Notes: generated by a model not told the origin, from the sequence alone. Positions 40,844 through 50,688 are shown, numbered from the stretch's first letter. The stretch: DNA of 64,000 nucleotides from Streptomyces sp. GS7 (GCF_009834125.1 NZ_CP047146.1:3837501-3901500), one strand, 5' to 3'. Numbers and translations: made by a program.

Positions 40844-42715
40844 CTATCGCTGGAGCAGGGCGCGTGCTGCCTGGGCGATGTGGGTGTGGGAGATGCCGGC
40901 GGCGTCGAGGAGTTCGTCGGTGGTGCCGGAGCCTGGCAGGCCGGTGTCGGCAAGGTGGGTGAAGGCGGGGTGGTCGCCGGTGGCGGCGAGTGCCGAGAGG
41001 ACGGCTTCTCCGATGCCGCCTTCGGGGTGGTGGTCTTCGACGACGACGAGGGCGCCGGTGTCCTGGGCGGCGCGGGCCAGGGCGTCGGTGTCGATGGGCT
41101 TGATGGAGTACAGGTCGATGACGCGGGCCTGGATGCCGTCGGAGGCGAGGTGTTCAGCGGCGGCGAGGCATTCGTGGAGGGTGACGCCGGCGCCGAGGAG
41201 GGTGACCTGGTCGTGCGTGCTGTGGCGGAGGGTTTTGGAGCCGCCCACGGGGAACGTTTCGTCGCTGCGGTAGAGGACGGGGTAGGCGCCGCGGGTGGTG
41301 CGCAGGTAGGAGATGCCGTCGAGATCGGCCATGGTGGCGGTCAGGGCGGCCGCGGAGGTGGCGTCGCTGGGGTAGAGGACGGTGGAACCGCGGATGGCGC
41401 GCATCATCGCGAGGTCTTCCAGGCCCATCTGGGAAGGGCCGTCGGCGCCGATCTCGACGCCGCTGTGGGTGCCGCACAGTGCCATGGAGATCTGGGAGAC
41501 GGACGCCATGCGGATGAAGTCGTGGGCGCGGGTGAGGAAGGCGGCGAAGGTGGTGGCGTAGGGGCGGTAGCCGCGGACGGCCATGCCGACGGCATCGGCG
41601 ATCATCTGCTGTTCGGCGATGTAGGTCTGGAAGTACCGCTCGGGGTGGGCCTTTTCGAAGTCCTGGGCGTGGGTGGAGTTGCCGACCTCGGCGTCCAGGG
41701 CGACGACGTCCGGGCGGGCGCCGAGGGCGGCCAGGGCGCCGCCGAAGGCGACGCGGGTGGCGACCTTGTCACCGACGTCGAAGCGGGGCAGCTCGACGGG
41801 GCCGGCGGCCGGGGCGGGGCTGGGCGTGGCGGCGGGCGGCTGGGGGCCGCGCACGCGCAGGTGACGGATGCCGCCCAGTTCGGCGACGGCGCGGTCGGCC
41901 ATGTCCTCGGGGAGGGCCTTGCCGTGCCAGCCCTCCTTGTCGGCCACCTCGCTCACGCCGTGGCCCTTCACGGTCCTGGCGACGATGACTGTGGGGGCCT
42001 GCCCGTCGGCGGCGGTCGTCAGGGCCCGGTCGATCGCTTGGAGGTCGTGCCCGTCGATCACGATCGCGCGGCAGCCGAACGCCTCGAAGCGGCGGGCGTA
42101 GGCGGCGGTGTCCCATTCCAGCTCGGTGGGGCCGCTCTGTCCGAGTCGGTTGACGTCGATGACGGCGGTGAAGTTGGCCAGCCGGTGGTGGCCGGCCTTG
42201 TCGAGGGCCTCCCACACGGACCCTTCGGCCGTCTCGCTGTCCCCGCACAGCACCCACACCCGGTAGGGCTGCCTTTCCAGCTCCCGGCCGGCCAGCGCGA
42301 TGCCGACGCCGTAGGCGATGCCCTGGCCCAGGGAACCGGTGGCGACGTCCACCCAGGGCAGTACGGGGGTGGGGTGGCCCTGCAGACGGTGGCCGAACCG
42401 GCGGTAGGTCGTCATCAGCTCGTCGTCGCTGACGGCGCCGGCCGCCTTGAACATCGCGTACAGCAGGGGAGAGGCATGCCCCTTGGAGAAGATCAGGTGG
42501 TCGCCCGCGGGGTTGTCGGGGGCGTCCCAGTCGTAGCGCAGGTGACGGGCCATGAGGACAGCCATCAGATCGGCCGCGGACAGGCTTGAGGTGGGGTGTC
42601 CGGAGCCGGCCGTGGTGCTGGCGCGCACCGAGTCCACCCGCAGCTGCTGCGCGAGTTCGAAGATCTGGGGCAGGTCGCTTCCGGGCCCGAGGACGGTGGT
42701 TTGCGCTGCGGTCAT
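40844..42715 (-). CDS. Transketolase
   Basis: A 623-residue single-chain transketolase. The N-terminal thiamine-binding half has STTAGSGHPTSSLSAADLMA, FSKGHASPLLYAM, the metal/TPP motif VLCGDSETAEGSVWEAL and VIDVNRLGQSG. The Pyr domain has HPERYFQTYIAEQQMIADAV with the catalytic Glu and GTHSGVEIGADGPSQMGLED. The C-terminal domain ends with VVVEDHHPEGGIGEAVLSAL. It transfers two-carbon units in the pentose phosphate pathway. Length and layout resemble the shorter transketolase subgroup (about 620 residues) seen as accessory copies. The second subunit is not split, and no pentose-phosphate partners are adjacent. Confidence 0.9.
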   Translation of the reverse strand: MTAAQTTVLGPGSDLPQIFELAQQLRVDSVRASTTAGSGHPTSSLSAADLMAVLMARHLRYDWDAPDNPAGDHLIFSKGHASPLLYAMFKAAGAVSDDELMTTYRRFGHRLQGHPTPVLPWVDVATGSLGQGIAYGVGIALAGRELERQPYRVWVLCGDSETAEGSVWEALDKAGHHRLANFTAVIDVNRLGQSGPTELEWDTAAYARRFEAFGCRAIVIDGHDLQAIDRALTTAADGQAPTVIVARTVKGHGVSEVADKEGWHGKALPEDMADRAVAELGGIRHLRVRGPQPPAATPSPAPAAGPVELPRFDVGDKVATRVAFGGALAALGARPDVVALDAEVGNSTHAQDFEKAHPERYFQTYIAEQQMIADAVGMAVRGYRPYATTFAAFLTRAHDFIRMASVSQISMALCGTHSGVEIGADGPSQMGLEDLAMMRAIRGSTVLYPSDATSAAALTATMADLDGISYLRTTRGAYPVLYRSDETFPVGGSKTLRHSTHDQVTLLGAGVTLHECLAAAEHLASDGIQARVIDLYSIKPIDTDALARAAQDTGALVVVEDHHPEGGIGEAVLSALAATGDHPAFTHLADTGLPGSGTTDELLDAAGISHTHIAQAARALLQR

Positions 42716-42947
42716 GGTGGGGGCCTTTCGTGGACGGCCGGTGGACGCCGGGTGAGGGCCGCCGGTTCGGGGTGGCCGATCACCGTCCGGGCAGGGTAAC
42801 CGCCCCTCGGCCGGTGATCAGGCAGGACGGCCCTGGGCGGTGTGTTCGAACGCGGCGGCGGGCTTCGCGAACCCGGCTCCGTCCGGTGCGGCGGGTTTGC
42901 GTCGGCCTGCCTGCCGAAGGCTGCCGGTCGGCAGATACGGTGCAGAT

Positions 42948-44162
42948 GTGCAGATCAACGGGGCGGAAGAACGGCCCGGGACCGTGCTGCTGCTGGCAGC
43001 CGCCCCGGCAGGCAAGGGCAAGTTCGCCGACGCGAGCAGCGTGCTGCCCATGCTCGCCGCCGTGCCCCCGGCCGCGTGGGCGGGCACGACGACTGCCACG
43101 CTCGTCGAACTGGCCGACCCCGTCGACCCTCAGGCCGTCCTCACCCATATCCGAGGTGCCGCCGCCGCGGAGGGGCCGCTCACCGTCGTGATCGTGGGGC
43201 AGCTGCAACTCGACCGCAAGCAGCGCGCCGTCCACCTGGCCCTGGCCCGCACCACGCCCGCCACGGTCCGTTATACGGCGCTGCCGTGGGCCTGGCTCGT
43301 CCAGGAACTGCGACAGCGCCGCCCCGGCACCGTCACCACGCTGTATGCGGACCTGGCCGCCGACGCCGATGTCTGGCAGCTGCTCAAGGAGGGGCCGCCG
43401 CTTGCCCTTCCCGGCGGCACCCGCGTCTACGGCGTGATCACCCCGCCCCCGCCGCGCCGGCTGAACGCCCAGCCCCACTACACGCAGGCCCTGGCCCAGA
43501 TCCTGCGCTCCGGGCAGCGCTCCGGCCCGCACGCGCTGCACTGCGAGGCCCTCCGCTCCGCAGGGGTCGCCGAGGTCGCACTCGTCTTCGACGCCGGGCC
43601 CGCACCCGTCAACGCCCCTGTGCCGTCCGGGAATCCAGCACCCGTCGCCCCCGTCCCGATATCCCCACCGCCGACCCGGCAGGCCACCTCGCCCGTCCGC
43701 GCACCCGGTGATGCCCTGGTCCGCGTCGAGGCGGACCCGCACGAACGGATCGCCGCCCTCTCGAAGGCCGGCCGTCACCACGAGGCGGCCGAACTGGCAA
43801 CCGCCGCCGAACGGCTGGCGGTGCGGACGTACGGCGCGACCTCGTTCGCCGCCGTCCACTGGGTCGAGGTCCGGGCGTTCCTCGCGCTGGTCGCCCAGGA
43901 CCCCCGCCTCAGCTGCCAGTTGTGGCTCCAGGCCGCCGAGGCCCGCCTCGACGCCCTGCAGCAGGCACCCACCGCCCAGGACGTCGAGACCGCCGTCGAC
44001 GGAGCCCACCACCAGTGGATGCAGCTGCGCGACGCCGTCGACGCCCGCGCACTCGCACCTCAACTACTCGCCCTGCGCAGCCGGGTGCCGGGGCGTCGAC
44101 GTACCGCTACCGAATCCATCGAGAAGATATTGGAGCGGCTCGACAGCCTGCCCGGGGCCTGA
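42948..44162 (+). CDS. Unrecognised two-domain protein with TPR-like C-terminus
   Basis: A 404-residue cytoplasmic protein. The first 200 residues look like an alpha/beta fold: strand-rich TVLLLAAAPAGKGKFADASS, LTVVIVGQLQLDRKQRAVHL and VRYTALPWAWLVQELRQRRP then TVTTLYADL. A Pro-rich linker (VPSGNPAPVAPVPISPPP) follows. The final 140 residues are helical and TPR-like (ERIAALSKAGRHHEAAELAT then AAERLAVRTYGATSFAAVHW). The layout is like proteins that sense or couple to effectors in actinobacterial signalling, but I cannot name a family. The GTG at 42948 starts the alpha/beta domain. It is monocistronic and intact. Confidence 0.6.
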   Translation: MQINGAEERPGTVLLLAAAPAGKGKFADASSVLPMLAAVPPAAWAGTTTATLVELADPVDPQAVLTHIRGAAAAEGPLTVVIVGQLQLDRKQRAVHLALARTTPATVRYTALPWAWLVQELRQRRPGTVTTLYADLAADADVWQLLKEGPPLALPGGTRVYGVITPPPPRRLNAQPHYTQALAQILRSGQRSGPHALHCEALRSAGVAEVALVFDAGPAPVNAPVPSGNPAPVAPVPISPPPTRQATSPVRAPGDALVRVEADPHERIAALSKAGRHHEAAELATAAERLAVRTYGATSFAAVHWVEVRAFLALVAQDPRLSCQLWLQAAEARLDALQQAPTAQDVETAVDGAHHQWMQLRDAVDARALAPQLLALRSRVPGRRRTATESIEKILERLDSLPGA

Positions 44163-44243
44163 CGGACCGAGGCCGACGCCGACCGAACTCCTGGGAACCT
44201 GCCGGCGGGAGCGGACCGGCGTCGGCCGGGAGAAGGGCCGGCT

Positions 44244-45581
44244 TCAATGGTGCCGGCCGCGGCGGCTCTTGAGCATCAGGGCGTCCGAGAACGAGCCGAT
44301 GTTCGTGGTGCGGCCCCCGGGGAGAGCCGCGGTCAGCATGGCGCGGTACGCGTCGGGGCGGAACTCGGCGAGGGAGAGGAAGCCGTCGCGGAGGTAGCCG
44401 GTGGGGGAGCCGTGGCCCCGGCCGTTCGTGCCGTCGACGCGTCCGGCGTACTGGTGCGGCCCCTTGACCATCACGTCGACGAACATGTCCGCGAGCGGGG
44501 TCATCATGGCCGGGGTGATGCCGTACCTGCCGGTGAGGTACAGCTGGTACAAGCCCGCGCAGTCCAGGCTGCCGTGGTTGGAGTCCTCGCCGGTCGCCTG
44601 CGACGGGGAGTAGCCCCAGTCGTAGGCGGGCTTGCCCGCGGGGTCGGTGTACTTGCGGGTTGCGGAGAAGAACCAGTCCACACTGGCCCTGACCAGCCGG
44701 TCGTAGCGGGCGACGCGCGGGGCGTCGTCGCCCATCAGCTCGTGGTCGATCGCCAGGTTGGAGAAGCCGTAGTCGAACATCATCTGCTGGTTCCAGGGCA
44801 CCGGCTTGCCGCCCTGGTAGGGCGAATCCGCCGCGAAATACTGGCGGTTGCCGCGGGAGACGTCCAGCAGCCGCGCGAGAATGTGCTGGTCGACGGCGAC
44901 GTCGGCCTCCGCGACGAACTTCTTTGCCCGGTCGAGGTAGGTGGCGCCGTATCGGTGCGGGTCGCCGGTCGGCACACGGTGGTGCCAGATGGCGGGCGTC
45001 TGGAGGATCTGCCGGGCGCAGTCGCCGAGATGGCCGACCGGGTCGCCCTGCTCGCCACCGGTGCCGACGGGCTGAGCGGTGACGTTGTTCGGCCAGGCGG
45101 GGGCGACCTTGCCGGTCCACAGGGTGTGCCGGCCGACCGGAGCGGGGGCGAGGTCGTCGCGCTCGGAGAGCACGGCGTCGCAGAAACCGATCATCCGGTC
45201 GAGGATCGCCGTGTCATGGGTGACCTCGTAGACCCTCCCCATGGCCTTGACCGCTTGCCCGCTGTGGCCCTGGGCCCAGTTGTTGCCCGCGTTGTCGGGG
45301 GCCGGAGTGAGAGCCCGGACGTGTGCCGTGAACGACGTGACCTCGTTCGGCGTCACCGGGCCGTCCGGGCCGTCGATACGCATCACCGGGCCCCTGCCGG
45401 ACGCCCTGTCGGGAGCGTCGGACGCTTGTTTCCCGGCCGGGTCGGGGGTCGTCGAGGCGTTCGCCGCGGTCTCCCTGCCGCCGCCTGATCCCGTCAGCAC
45501 ACTGCCGAGTGCGATCGCGGCGCCGAGTACGCACAGGAGCGCCAGGCACCCGAGGATTGTCTTGACCCGTTTGGTTCTCAC
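44244..45581 (-). CDS. Secreted helical-barrel-like protein of unknown function
   Basis: A 445-residue exported or membrane-anchored protein. Residues 1-30 form a basic start and hydrophobic segment (ILGCLALLCVLGAAIALGSV). The mature part looks like an (alpha/alpha) barrel: NNWAQGHSGQAVKAMGRVYE, DQHILARLLDVSRGNRQYFA, QQMMFDYGFSNLAIDHELMG and DWFFSATRKYTDPAGKPAYD. Such folds occur in glycoside hydrolases and polysaccharide lyases. Conserved Asp/His/Tyr residues are present, but I cannot pin down a catalytic pair. It is convergent with the previous gene. A carbohydrate-active role is inferred, not shown. Confidence 0.6.
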   Translation of the reverse strand: MRTKRVKTILGCLALLCVLGAAIALGSVLTGSGGGRETAANASTTPDPAGKQASDAPDRASGRGPVMRIDGPDGPVTPNEVTSFTAHVRALTPAPDNAGNNWAQGHSGQAVKAMGRVYEVTHDTAILDRMIGFCDAVLSERDDLAPAPVGRHTLWTGKVAPAWPNNVTAQPVGTGGEQGDPVGHLGDCARQILQTPAIWHHRVPTGDPHRYGATYLDRAKKFVAEADVAVDQHILARLLDVSRGNRQYFAADSPYQGGKPVPWNQQMMFDYGFSNLAIDHELMGDDAPRVARYDRLVRASVDWFFSATRKYTDPAGKPAYDWGYSPSQATGEDSNHGSLDCAGLYQLYLTGRYGITPAMMTPLADMFVDVMVKGPHQYAGRVDGTNGRGHGSPTGYLRDGFLSLAEFRPDAYRAMLTAALPGGRTTNIGSFSDALMLKSRRGRHH

Positions 45582-45687
45582 GGATCAGTCGACGGCGTCC
45601 GTGCCCTGCCGGTTCCGTCACCGGCTGTGCCGTCCGCCATGCCGGTGCGGACCCACGGAGCATCCAACCTGCATGGCCATCACGCCT

Positions 45688-46586
45688 TCACCGCCATGCC
45701 GCCCACTCCTTCACCGCGAACCGGTCGCCGACGCGCCGCACTTCGGCCGCGCCCGGCCCGGGGAAGTGCGCGGGGAACAGCAGCGCGCCCCGGTCCGCGG
45801 CCTCCCCGAGAACCCGGCGCCGGCTGTCCCGTGCGCGGGGCTCGTCCTCGTCGAAGCCGGGGCAGTCGTACGGCTCCACGATCTGCAGTGGGCTGTGCAG
45901 CAGGTCCCCGGCGAACACCGCCCGGTCCGTGCCCGACCGCAGCCATACGACGGAGGAGCCCGGCGTATGGCCGGGGGCGGGCTCGATACGCAGCTGGGTG
46001 CCGATGTCGTAGTGGTCGCCTTCCCACAGCACCGTCTGTCCGGCCTGGTGCACGGGGCCACGCTGTCCTCGAAGACGTTGGCCATCTGGGGGCCGGAGCG
46101 GGTCCGGTGTCCGTTGGCCGGGTTCCAGTAGTCGAAGTCGGCGCGCGAGATGACGTAGTGGGCGTGGGGGAAGGTCGGTCGCCACTCTCCGTCGTCCGTC
46201 AGGCGGGTGTTCCAGCCGACGTGGTCGCCGTGGACATGGGTGCAGATCACCGTGTCGACGTCCTGCGGCCGGACACCCGCAGCGGCGAGTTCTCCGAGGT
46301 AGGGGGTGCTCAGGTGGTGGAAGGCCGGCATTGCCGGGCGCTCCCGGTCGTTGCCGATGCCGGTGTCGACCAGGATCGTCCGACCCTCGCTGCGGATCAG
46401 CCAGGTCTGGATCATGATGCGGACCTCGTCGGCGGTCGGGTCCAGGAAGGCGGGGGCGAGCCAGCTCCGGTGCGCCTGCCAGTGCTCGACGGGTACGTCG
46501 GGGAAGACGTAGTCGCGGGGGCGGCCTCTGGCGGGCAGCTCTACCACACGGGTGATCTCCACGTTCCCCAACGTGATGGTCTCCAT
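45688..46586 (-). pseudogene. MBL-fold metallo-hydrolase, single-base frameshift
   Basis: Two frames reconstruct one metallo-beta-lactamase-fold protein. The N-terminal frame from the ATG at 46586 (METITLGNVEITRVVEL) carries ILVDTGIGNDRE and the zinc motif ICTHVHGDHVGWN, then YVISRADFDYWNPANGHRTR. Near 46054-46057 (a GGGG run on the plus strand) the frame slips by one base. The rest follows: HQAGQTVLWEGDHYDIGTQL, APGHTPGSSVVWLRSGTDRA and VFAGDLLHSPLQI, ending VKEWAAWR. All metal ligands are present if the frame is restored. A homopolymer sequencing error is as plausible as a real mutation. Confidence 0.8.
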
Positions 46587-46891
46587 GTCCCCAGCCTGCG
46601 CGCCGGACGACGCATGCGCCATCGGTCGGACGACCGCACTTGGGGAAGGAGCGGGTTCGGCGGGATTCGGCTGGATGCGGTCGGTCGGCGACGCGCGGCA
46701 CCGGGTGGGAACTGGAGGGCGACGATGGTGGGGAGCAGCCTTCTATCGGGGTCGGGGTCGGGGTCGGGATCCGGTTCGGCTTCGGGCTCGGGCTCGGGTT
46801 CCGGGTGCGGATTCGGGGCCGGCTCGCCCCGTCCGGCCGGGTGTCTGTTTCCTTCAAGACCCGGCGTCCGTGCCCGCCTACGCTGCCGACC
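46587..46891. other. Divergent intergenic with GGGTCG-type hexamer repeat
   Basis: The promoters of the MBL and VOC genes lie here. Between about 46748 and 46800 a GGGTCG/GGGCTC hexamer repeat dominates. No gene is supported. Confidence 0.5.
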
Positions 46892-47317
46892 ATGAATTCC
46901 GCGCCAGCACCCCAATGCGATGTCATCGGCCTTGTCGTCTCCGATCTGGCCGCTTCGCTCGCCTTCTATCGGCGTCTGGGGATCGAGTTCCCCGAAGGAT
47001 CCGAGGAGCAGCCGCACGTCGAGGCCGCGCTGCCGGGCGGGCTGCGGCTCGCCCTCGACCCCGAGAACACCGTCCGCTCCTTCCACCCGGCATGGCGTCC
47101 ACCGACGGGTGGCGGCCGGGTGGGGCTGGCGTTCCGTTGTGCGGGTCCCGACCATGTCGACGCGGTGTACGAGGATCTGGTCGGCGCTGGATACCACGGT
47201 GAGCTGGAGCCCTGGGACGCCTTCTGGGGTCAGCGCTACGCCGTGGTACACGACCCGGACGGCAACGGCGTCGACTTGTTCGCGCCACTTGCGCCACCTG
47301 CCGACGCCTCCGCCTGA
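46892..47317 (+). CDS. VOC family protein
   Basis: A 141-residue VOC-superfamily protein: CDVIGLVVSDLAASLAFYRR then LGIEFPEGSEEQPHVEAALP, and DHVDAVYEDLVGAGYHGELE and WGQRYAVVHDPDGNGVDLFA. The His in EEQPHVE and acidic residues in HDPDGNGVDLF may serve as ligands, but full glyoxalase ligands are not evident. It may bind or sequester a drug or act in aromatic metabolism. The ATG at 46892 has no strong ribosome site. The gene converges tightly with the AraC regulator (one base apart), so their mRNAs overlap. Confidence 0.8.
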   Translation: MNSAPAPQCDVIGLVVSDLAASLAFYRRLGIEFPEGSEEQPHVEAALPGGLRLALDPENTVRSFHPAWRPPTGGGRVGLAFRCAGPDHVDAVYEDLVGAGYHGELEPWDAFWGQRYAVVHDPDGNGVDLFAPLAPPADASA

Positions 47318-47318
47318 G

Positions 47319-48023
47319 TCAGCGCGCCACCAGGCCGGTCAGGGAAGTTCCCGCCAACTCCCGTACCTCGCGCGCCAGGTGAGGTTGATCGGCGAAACCC
47401 GCCAGGGCCGCCGTCTCCGCGAAGGAGACGCCGGTCCGGGCCAGGGCGAGGGCGCGTTGCAGGCGCAGGATGCGCCCCAGGGTCTTGGGGCCGTAACCGA
47501 AAGCGGCCAGGGACCGGCGGTGGAGCTGCCGTGCTCCAAGACCCACCGATGCGGCGGTCGCGGTGACGGAGCGGCCGGCCGTCAGGGATGTCACGACCGC
47601 CCGCGGGAGCGGGTCGGCGGGGCCGGCGTCGGCCGCGAGCCGCAGCGCCAGGTCTTCGAGGGCGGTAGCCGGGTCGGGCGCGGCGTCGACCCGTTCGATC
47701 GCGCGGCGTGTGCCGGCTCCGGGCAACAGGTCGGTGAGGTCCACGCGTCGGTCCCGCAACGTGTGCGCAGGCACGCCGAGGAGGGCGGGCGCGGTGCCGG
47801 GGAAGAAGCGGACGCCCGCCCACGGGCCCCCTGCACCGGGACCAGGGCGGTAGACGCGCGTGTCGGGCCCGGCAACCAGGATCCTGCCCTCCGTCCACAG
47901 CAGATCCATGCACCCGTCAGGCAGCACGACCACCGCCTCCCGCTCACCGGGACGGACGGCCTGCCGCGTCCACACGACCGCGTCCGGCAGCCGGGACGCG
48001 CGCTCCGCATACGCGCACGACAC
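47319..48023 (-). CDS. AraC family transcriptional regulator
   Basis: A 234-residue regulator. The N-terminal domain includes [20 protein letters not shown] then [13 protein letters not shown], typical of the GCMDLIW group. The C-terminal AraC HTH is [20 protein letters not shown] then [20 protein letters not shown] and [20 protein letters not shown]. The GTG at 48023 ([18 protein letters not shown]) is chosen because the conserved domain starts soon after. It converges with the VOC gene one base away, so joint regulation is likely. Confidence 0.8.
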   Translation of the reverse strand: MSCAYAERASRLPDAVVWTRQAVRPGEREAVVVLPDGCMDLLWTEGRILVAGPDTRVYRPGPGAGGPWAGVRFFPGTAPALLGVPAHTLRDRRVDLTDLLPGAGTRRAIERVDAAPDPATALEDLALRLAADAGPADPLPRAVVTSLTAGRSVTATAASVGLGARQLHRRSLAAFGYGPKTLGRILRLQRALALARTGVSFAETAALAGFADQPHLAREVRELAGTSLTGLVAR

Positions 48024-48258
48024 CTCGCAGATGCTACGCCGTACCGGTGCGATGCCGCGGGGCACGGGCCCACTCACCGACGCGCTCGCGCGCCGGGGTT
48101 CCCCACATCGCACTGTCGCCGAAGTCCGCGCCGACATCGCCGACCGCAGGCGCGATCACGACGAGATCTTCGTACGGGATCCACGGGCGAACACTCCGAG
48201 CGGCGGGTTCCGTGCGACCGCCGTCGGTGCGGACCGCCCGTGAAGTCGCCGTCAGGCA

Positions 48259-48945
48259 CTACGGCGTCCCCAGATAGGTGTGGAGCGCGGCCGCGCCCGT
48301 CAGCATCGCCAGGCCGCGCGCCGTCAGCCGGTCGTGCCACTCCCGCAGCGTCGCCTGGAGCGGCTCCGGTCCGCGCGCCGTCCGGACCTGCTCCAGCACC
48401 TGCGCGATCTGCCGCAACCCGTGGCCGCCCCGCCGCAGTTGGTGGGCCAGCAGCACATCGCGCACGTCGGCGGGGGAGTAGACGCGGTAGCCGGTGCGCG
48501 GGTCGCGCCGGGGCACGGTCAGCCCGGCTCGCTCCCATTTGCGCAGCGTCGCCGGCCGGATGCCGAGCCGGTGCGCCAGCGGCCCGATGAACGTCACACC
48601 CGGCTCCAGGTCACCCGGCGGCGCCAGGTCGCGCAGCGCCCCTTCCACGGACTCCAGCGTGCTCCGGTCGCCGGCCAGCTGCGCGTGGCCCTCGTCGATC
48701 AGCCGCAGCGCCTCCTCGACCGTGCCGCCGTTCACGGCCCGCATGATCGCGCCCGCGGTCGCATGGCCGTGCGCGGGGACCAACGCCAGGAACGTCCGCA
48801 ACGCCGCCGCATGGCGCGGAGCGTAGGCGCGGTAGCCGTGCGGTGAGCGCTCGGCCGGCGGCAGGATCCCCGCCTCCTCGTAGTTGCGCACCGCCTGGGT
48901 GGACAGGCCGTGCTCGCGCGCGAGATCGATGGGCCGCAACCGCAT
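48259..48945 (-). CDS. MerR family regulator with two HTH modules (TioE type)
   Basis: A 228-residue regulator with two MerR-like domains. The first (residues 1-60) is DLAREHGLSTQAVRNYEEAG then ILPPAERSPHGYRAY. The second (residues 115-190) is LAHRLGIRPATLRKWERAGL then TVPRRDPRTGYRVYSPADVR. This TioE-type arrangement is common in Streptomyces. It ends before the convergent small gap at 48258. The ATG at 48945 gives MRLRPIDLAREH. Target genes are unknown; the erythromycin-esterase gene upstream on the same strand is a candidate. Confidence 0.88.
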   Translation of the reverse strand: MRLRPIDLAREHGLSTQAVRNYEEAGILPPAERSPHGYRAYAPRHAAALRTFLALVPAHGHATAGAIMRAVNGGTVEEALRLIDEGHAQLAGDRSTLESVEGALRDLAPPGDLEPGVTFIGPLAHRLGIRPATLRKWERAGLTVPRRDPRTGYRVYSPADVRDVLLAHQLRRGGHGLRQIAQVLEQVRTARGPEPLQATLREWHDRLTARGLAMLTGAAALHTYLGTP

Positions 48946-49245
48946 TTTGAAGGTATGTCCTCGTCTACGGGGAGAAATGCTGCAGAAGTTTAAAACTGCG
49001 CCTGGTCGCCGACGACCTGTGCGCGCTCCTCACCTCGCACGCCCCTCACCTGACGAGCGTCACGTCCCCCGACGACTTCTGGCGCGCCGACCGACCGGGC
49101 GCCCGGTGGGGGCCCGTCGTGGACGTACGGCAGGGGAGACCCCGGCGGCCGGGTCCCGATCGACGCCCCGGCCGGCCGGCAGCGCGGGCCGCCCGTGAGG
49201 AGCACGGAACGGCCCGCCCTGCCCGCGCCGTTGGGCGTCAGCCGC
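48946..49245. other. Intergenic, no supported gene
   Basis: About 300 bases between the esterase-like gene and the TioE-type regulator. It should contain the regulator's promoter. I see no coding frame. Confidence 0.4.
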
Positions 49246-50688
49246 CTACTGCGGTGTGTCGGCGCTGACGGTGGTGTCCGGGACGCAGACGATCCCGTCG
49301 AACGCCTCCAGGGCGGGGACCGCGATGAACGCGGCGTCCAGCCGGGTGCGGACGGGCTCCGGCAGTCCGTGACGACGCGCGTACGCGCGCAGCGCTCGAG
49401 TGTCCACCAGCGCCGGTTCCCCCGGCACGCCCGCGAACAGCGCCTCGACGCTGTCCGGCATGGCGTCGGGGGTGGCCGCCCGTCCCCAGCGCATCCCCAC
49501 CGGATGGTCCCGGTCGGGCACGTTCTCCACCGTCATGCCGCCGTTGCCGGTCAGCGCGAGGGGAACGTAGTCCGTACCCAGCGCCCGGGAGAGCAGATTG
49601 CCCATGGTCGTCAGCGCCAGGGGGCCGTCGTTCTGGTTGGCCGAGCGCTGGATGTGGGCGTTGTGCCCGACGAGGACGACGCGGGTGCCGGGCCCGGACC
49701 GCTCCAGGAACTCCAGCAGTGTGTCGGCCAGATAGCGCTCCCGGGAGGCGAAGTTCAGGCTGTCCGGCGCGCCCGCCAGTGCCTCGGCCATGGCGCGCTG
49801 GGTCCGGTCGGTCGTCACCGCCGCGCGGACGTCCGACAGCGCGGTCCCGTATGCCACGGGCCCACTGCGCTCGGTGTAGATCTCGCGCAGGTCGGTGAAG
49901 CGGCCCAGCAGCCGGGCGAGCGCGGTGGTGAGACGGTCCTGCACCGCCGGGTCCAGGCCGAGCCTGGCGTAGGCGGGCACCATGCCCGTCCCGCCCGCGA
50001 TCGGTTCGGAGATCTCCAGTGCGGTGTTCAGGAAGTGCAGCGCGCCGGGGTCCACGGTCGCCAAGTAGGCGGCGACCGGCTCCAGTACGGGCGCGAGCGA
50101 GCCGCCCGCCATGGGGATGTCACAGCCGACGAAGCGCACCGGGTGCGCGGCGCCGGCGTTGTGCCGGCGCAGCCACCGCAGGGTGTCCCGGCATTCGACG
50201 GGCTGCCCCAGGCCCGTGACGGAGGTGCCTTCGGCGCTGTCGCCCCGGGGGTGGCTGCTCCGGGGTGCCAGGAGGTCGTCGATGTCGCCCGGCCCGCCCT
50301 GGACCCAGGCGTCCACGGCGCGGCCCTCGGCTGCCCCGTACTCCATCGCGTAGACGGTGAAGCCCAGTTGCTCGACCAGGAAACGCAGCATGCGGTGGCG
50401 CAGCAGGGCGAACTCGCGGATCTGGTGGGAACTCTCGCCGAGGGCGACCACCCGAGCGCCACCGACGAGGTCGCGCACCGGCTCCAGGTCATCGAGCGGA
50501 GCCGCCAGGTCCGCTCCGGGACCCAGATCGGCCAGTCGGGAGGAGTGCGAGGTGACCCACCGCGTCAGTTCGGCGGGGGCGGCGGTCAGGGTCGGATCGG
50601 CCGGCGGAAGGAGATCGCGCAGATCGCCGTGGTCTGCGCGGGTGCCGTGGTCGTGGTGGTTCTGGTCGTGGTGGTTCTGGTCGTTCAT
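49246..50688 (-). CDS. Erythromycin esterase (Ere)-family protein
   Basis: A 480-residue EreA/succinoglycan-biosynthesis-like hydrolase. The active-site regions are RVVALGESSHQIREFALLRH (the general-base His and Glu of Ere enzymes), VRFVGCDIPMAGGS and VVLVGHNAHIQRSA. A His-rich tail (DQNHHDQNHHDHG) at the N-terminus is unusual and may bind metal. Ere enzymes open the macrolactone of erythromycin, but this family is broad and many members have unknown substrates. The ATG at 50688 has GGAGCAC seven bases upstream. A short frame and hairpin precede it at 50800-50889. Confidence 0.85.
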   Translation of the reverse strand: MNDQNHHDQNHHDHGTRADHGDLRDLLPPADPTLTAAPAELTRWVTSHSSRLADLGPGADLAAPLDDLEPVRDLVGGARVVALGESSHQIREFALLRHRMLRFLVEQLGFTVYAMEYGAAEGRAVDAWVQGGPGDIDDLLAPRSSHPRGDSAEGTSVTGLGQPVECRDTLRWLRRHNAGAAHPVRFVGCDIPMAGGSLAPVLEPVAAYLATVDPGALHFLNTALEISEPIAGGTGMVPAYARLGLDPAVQDRLTTALARLLGRFTDLREIYTERSGPVAYGTALSDVRAAVTTDRTQRAMAEALAGAPDSLNFASRERYLADTLLEFLERSGPGTRVVLVGHNAHIQRSANQNDGPLALTTMGNLLSRALGTDYVPLALTGNGGMTVENVPDRDHPVGMRWGRAATPDAMPDSVEALFAGVPGEPALVDTRALRAYARRHGLPEPVRTRLDAAFIAVPALEAFDGIVCVPDTTVSADTPQ

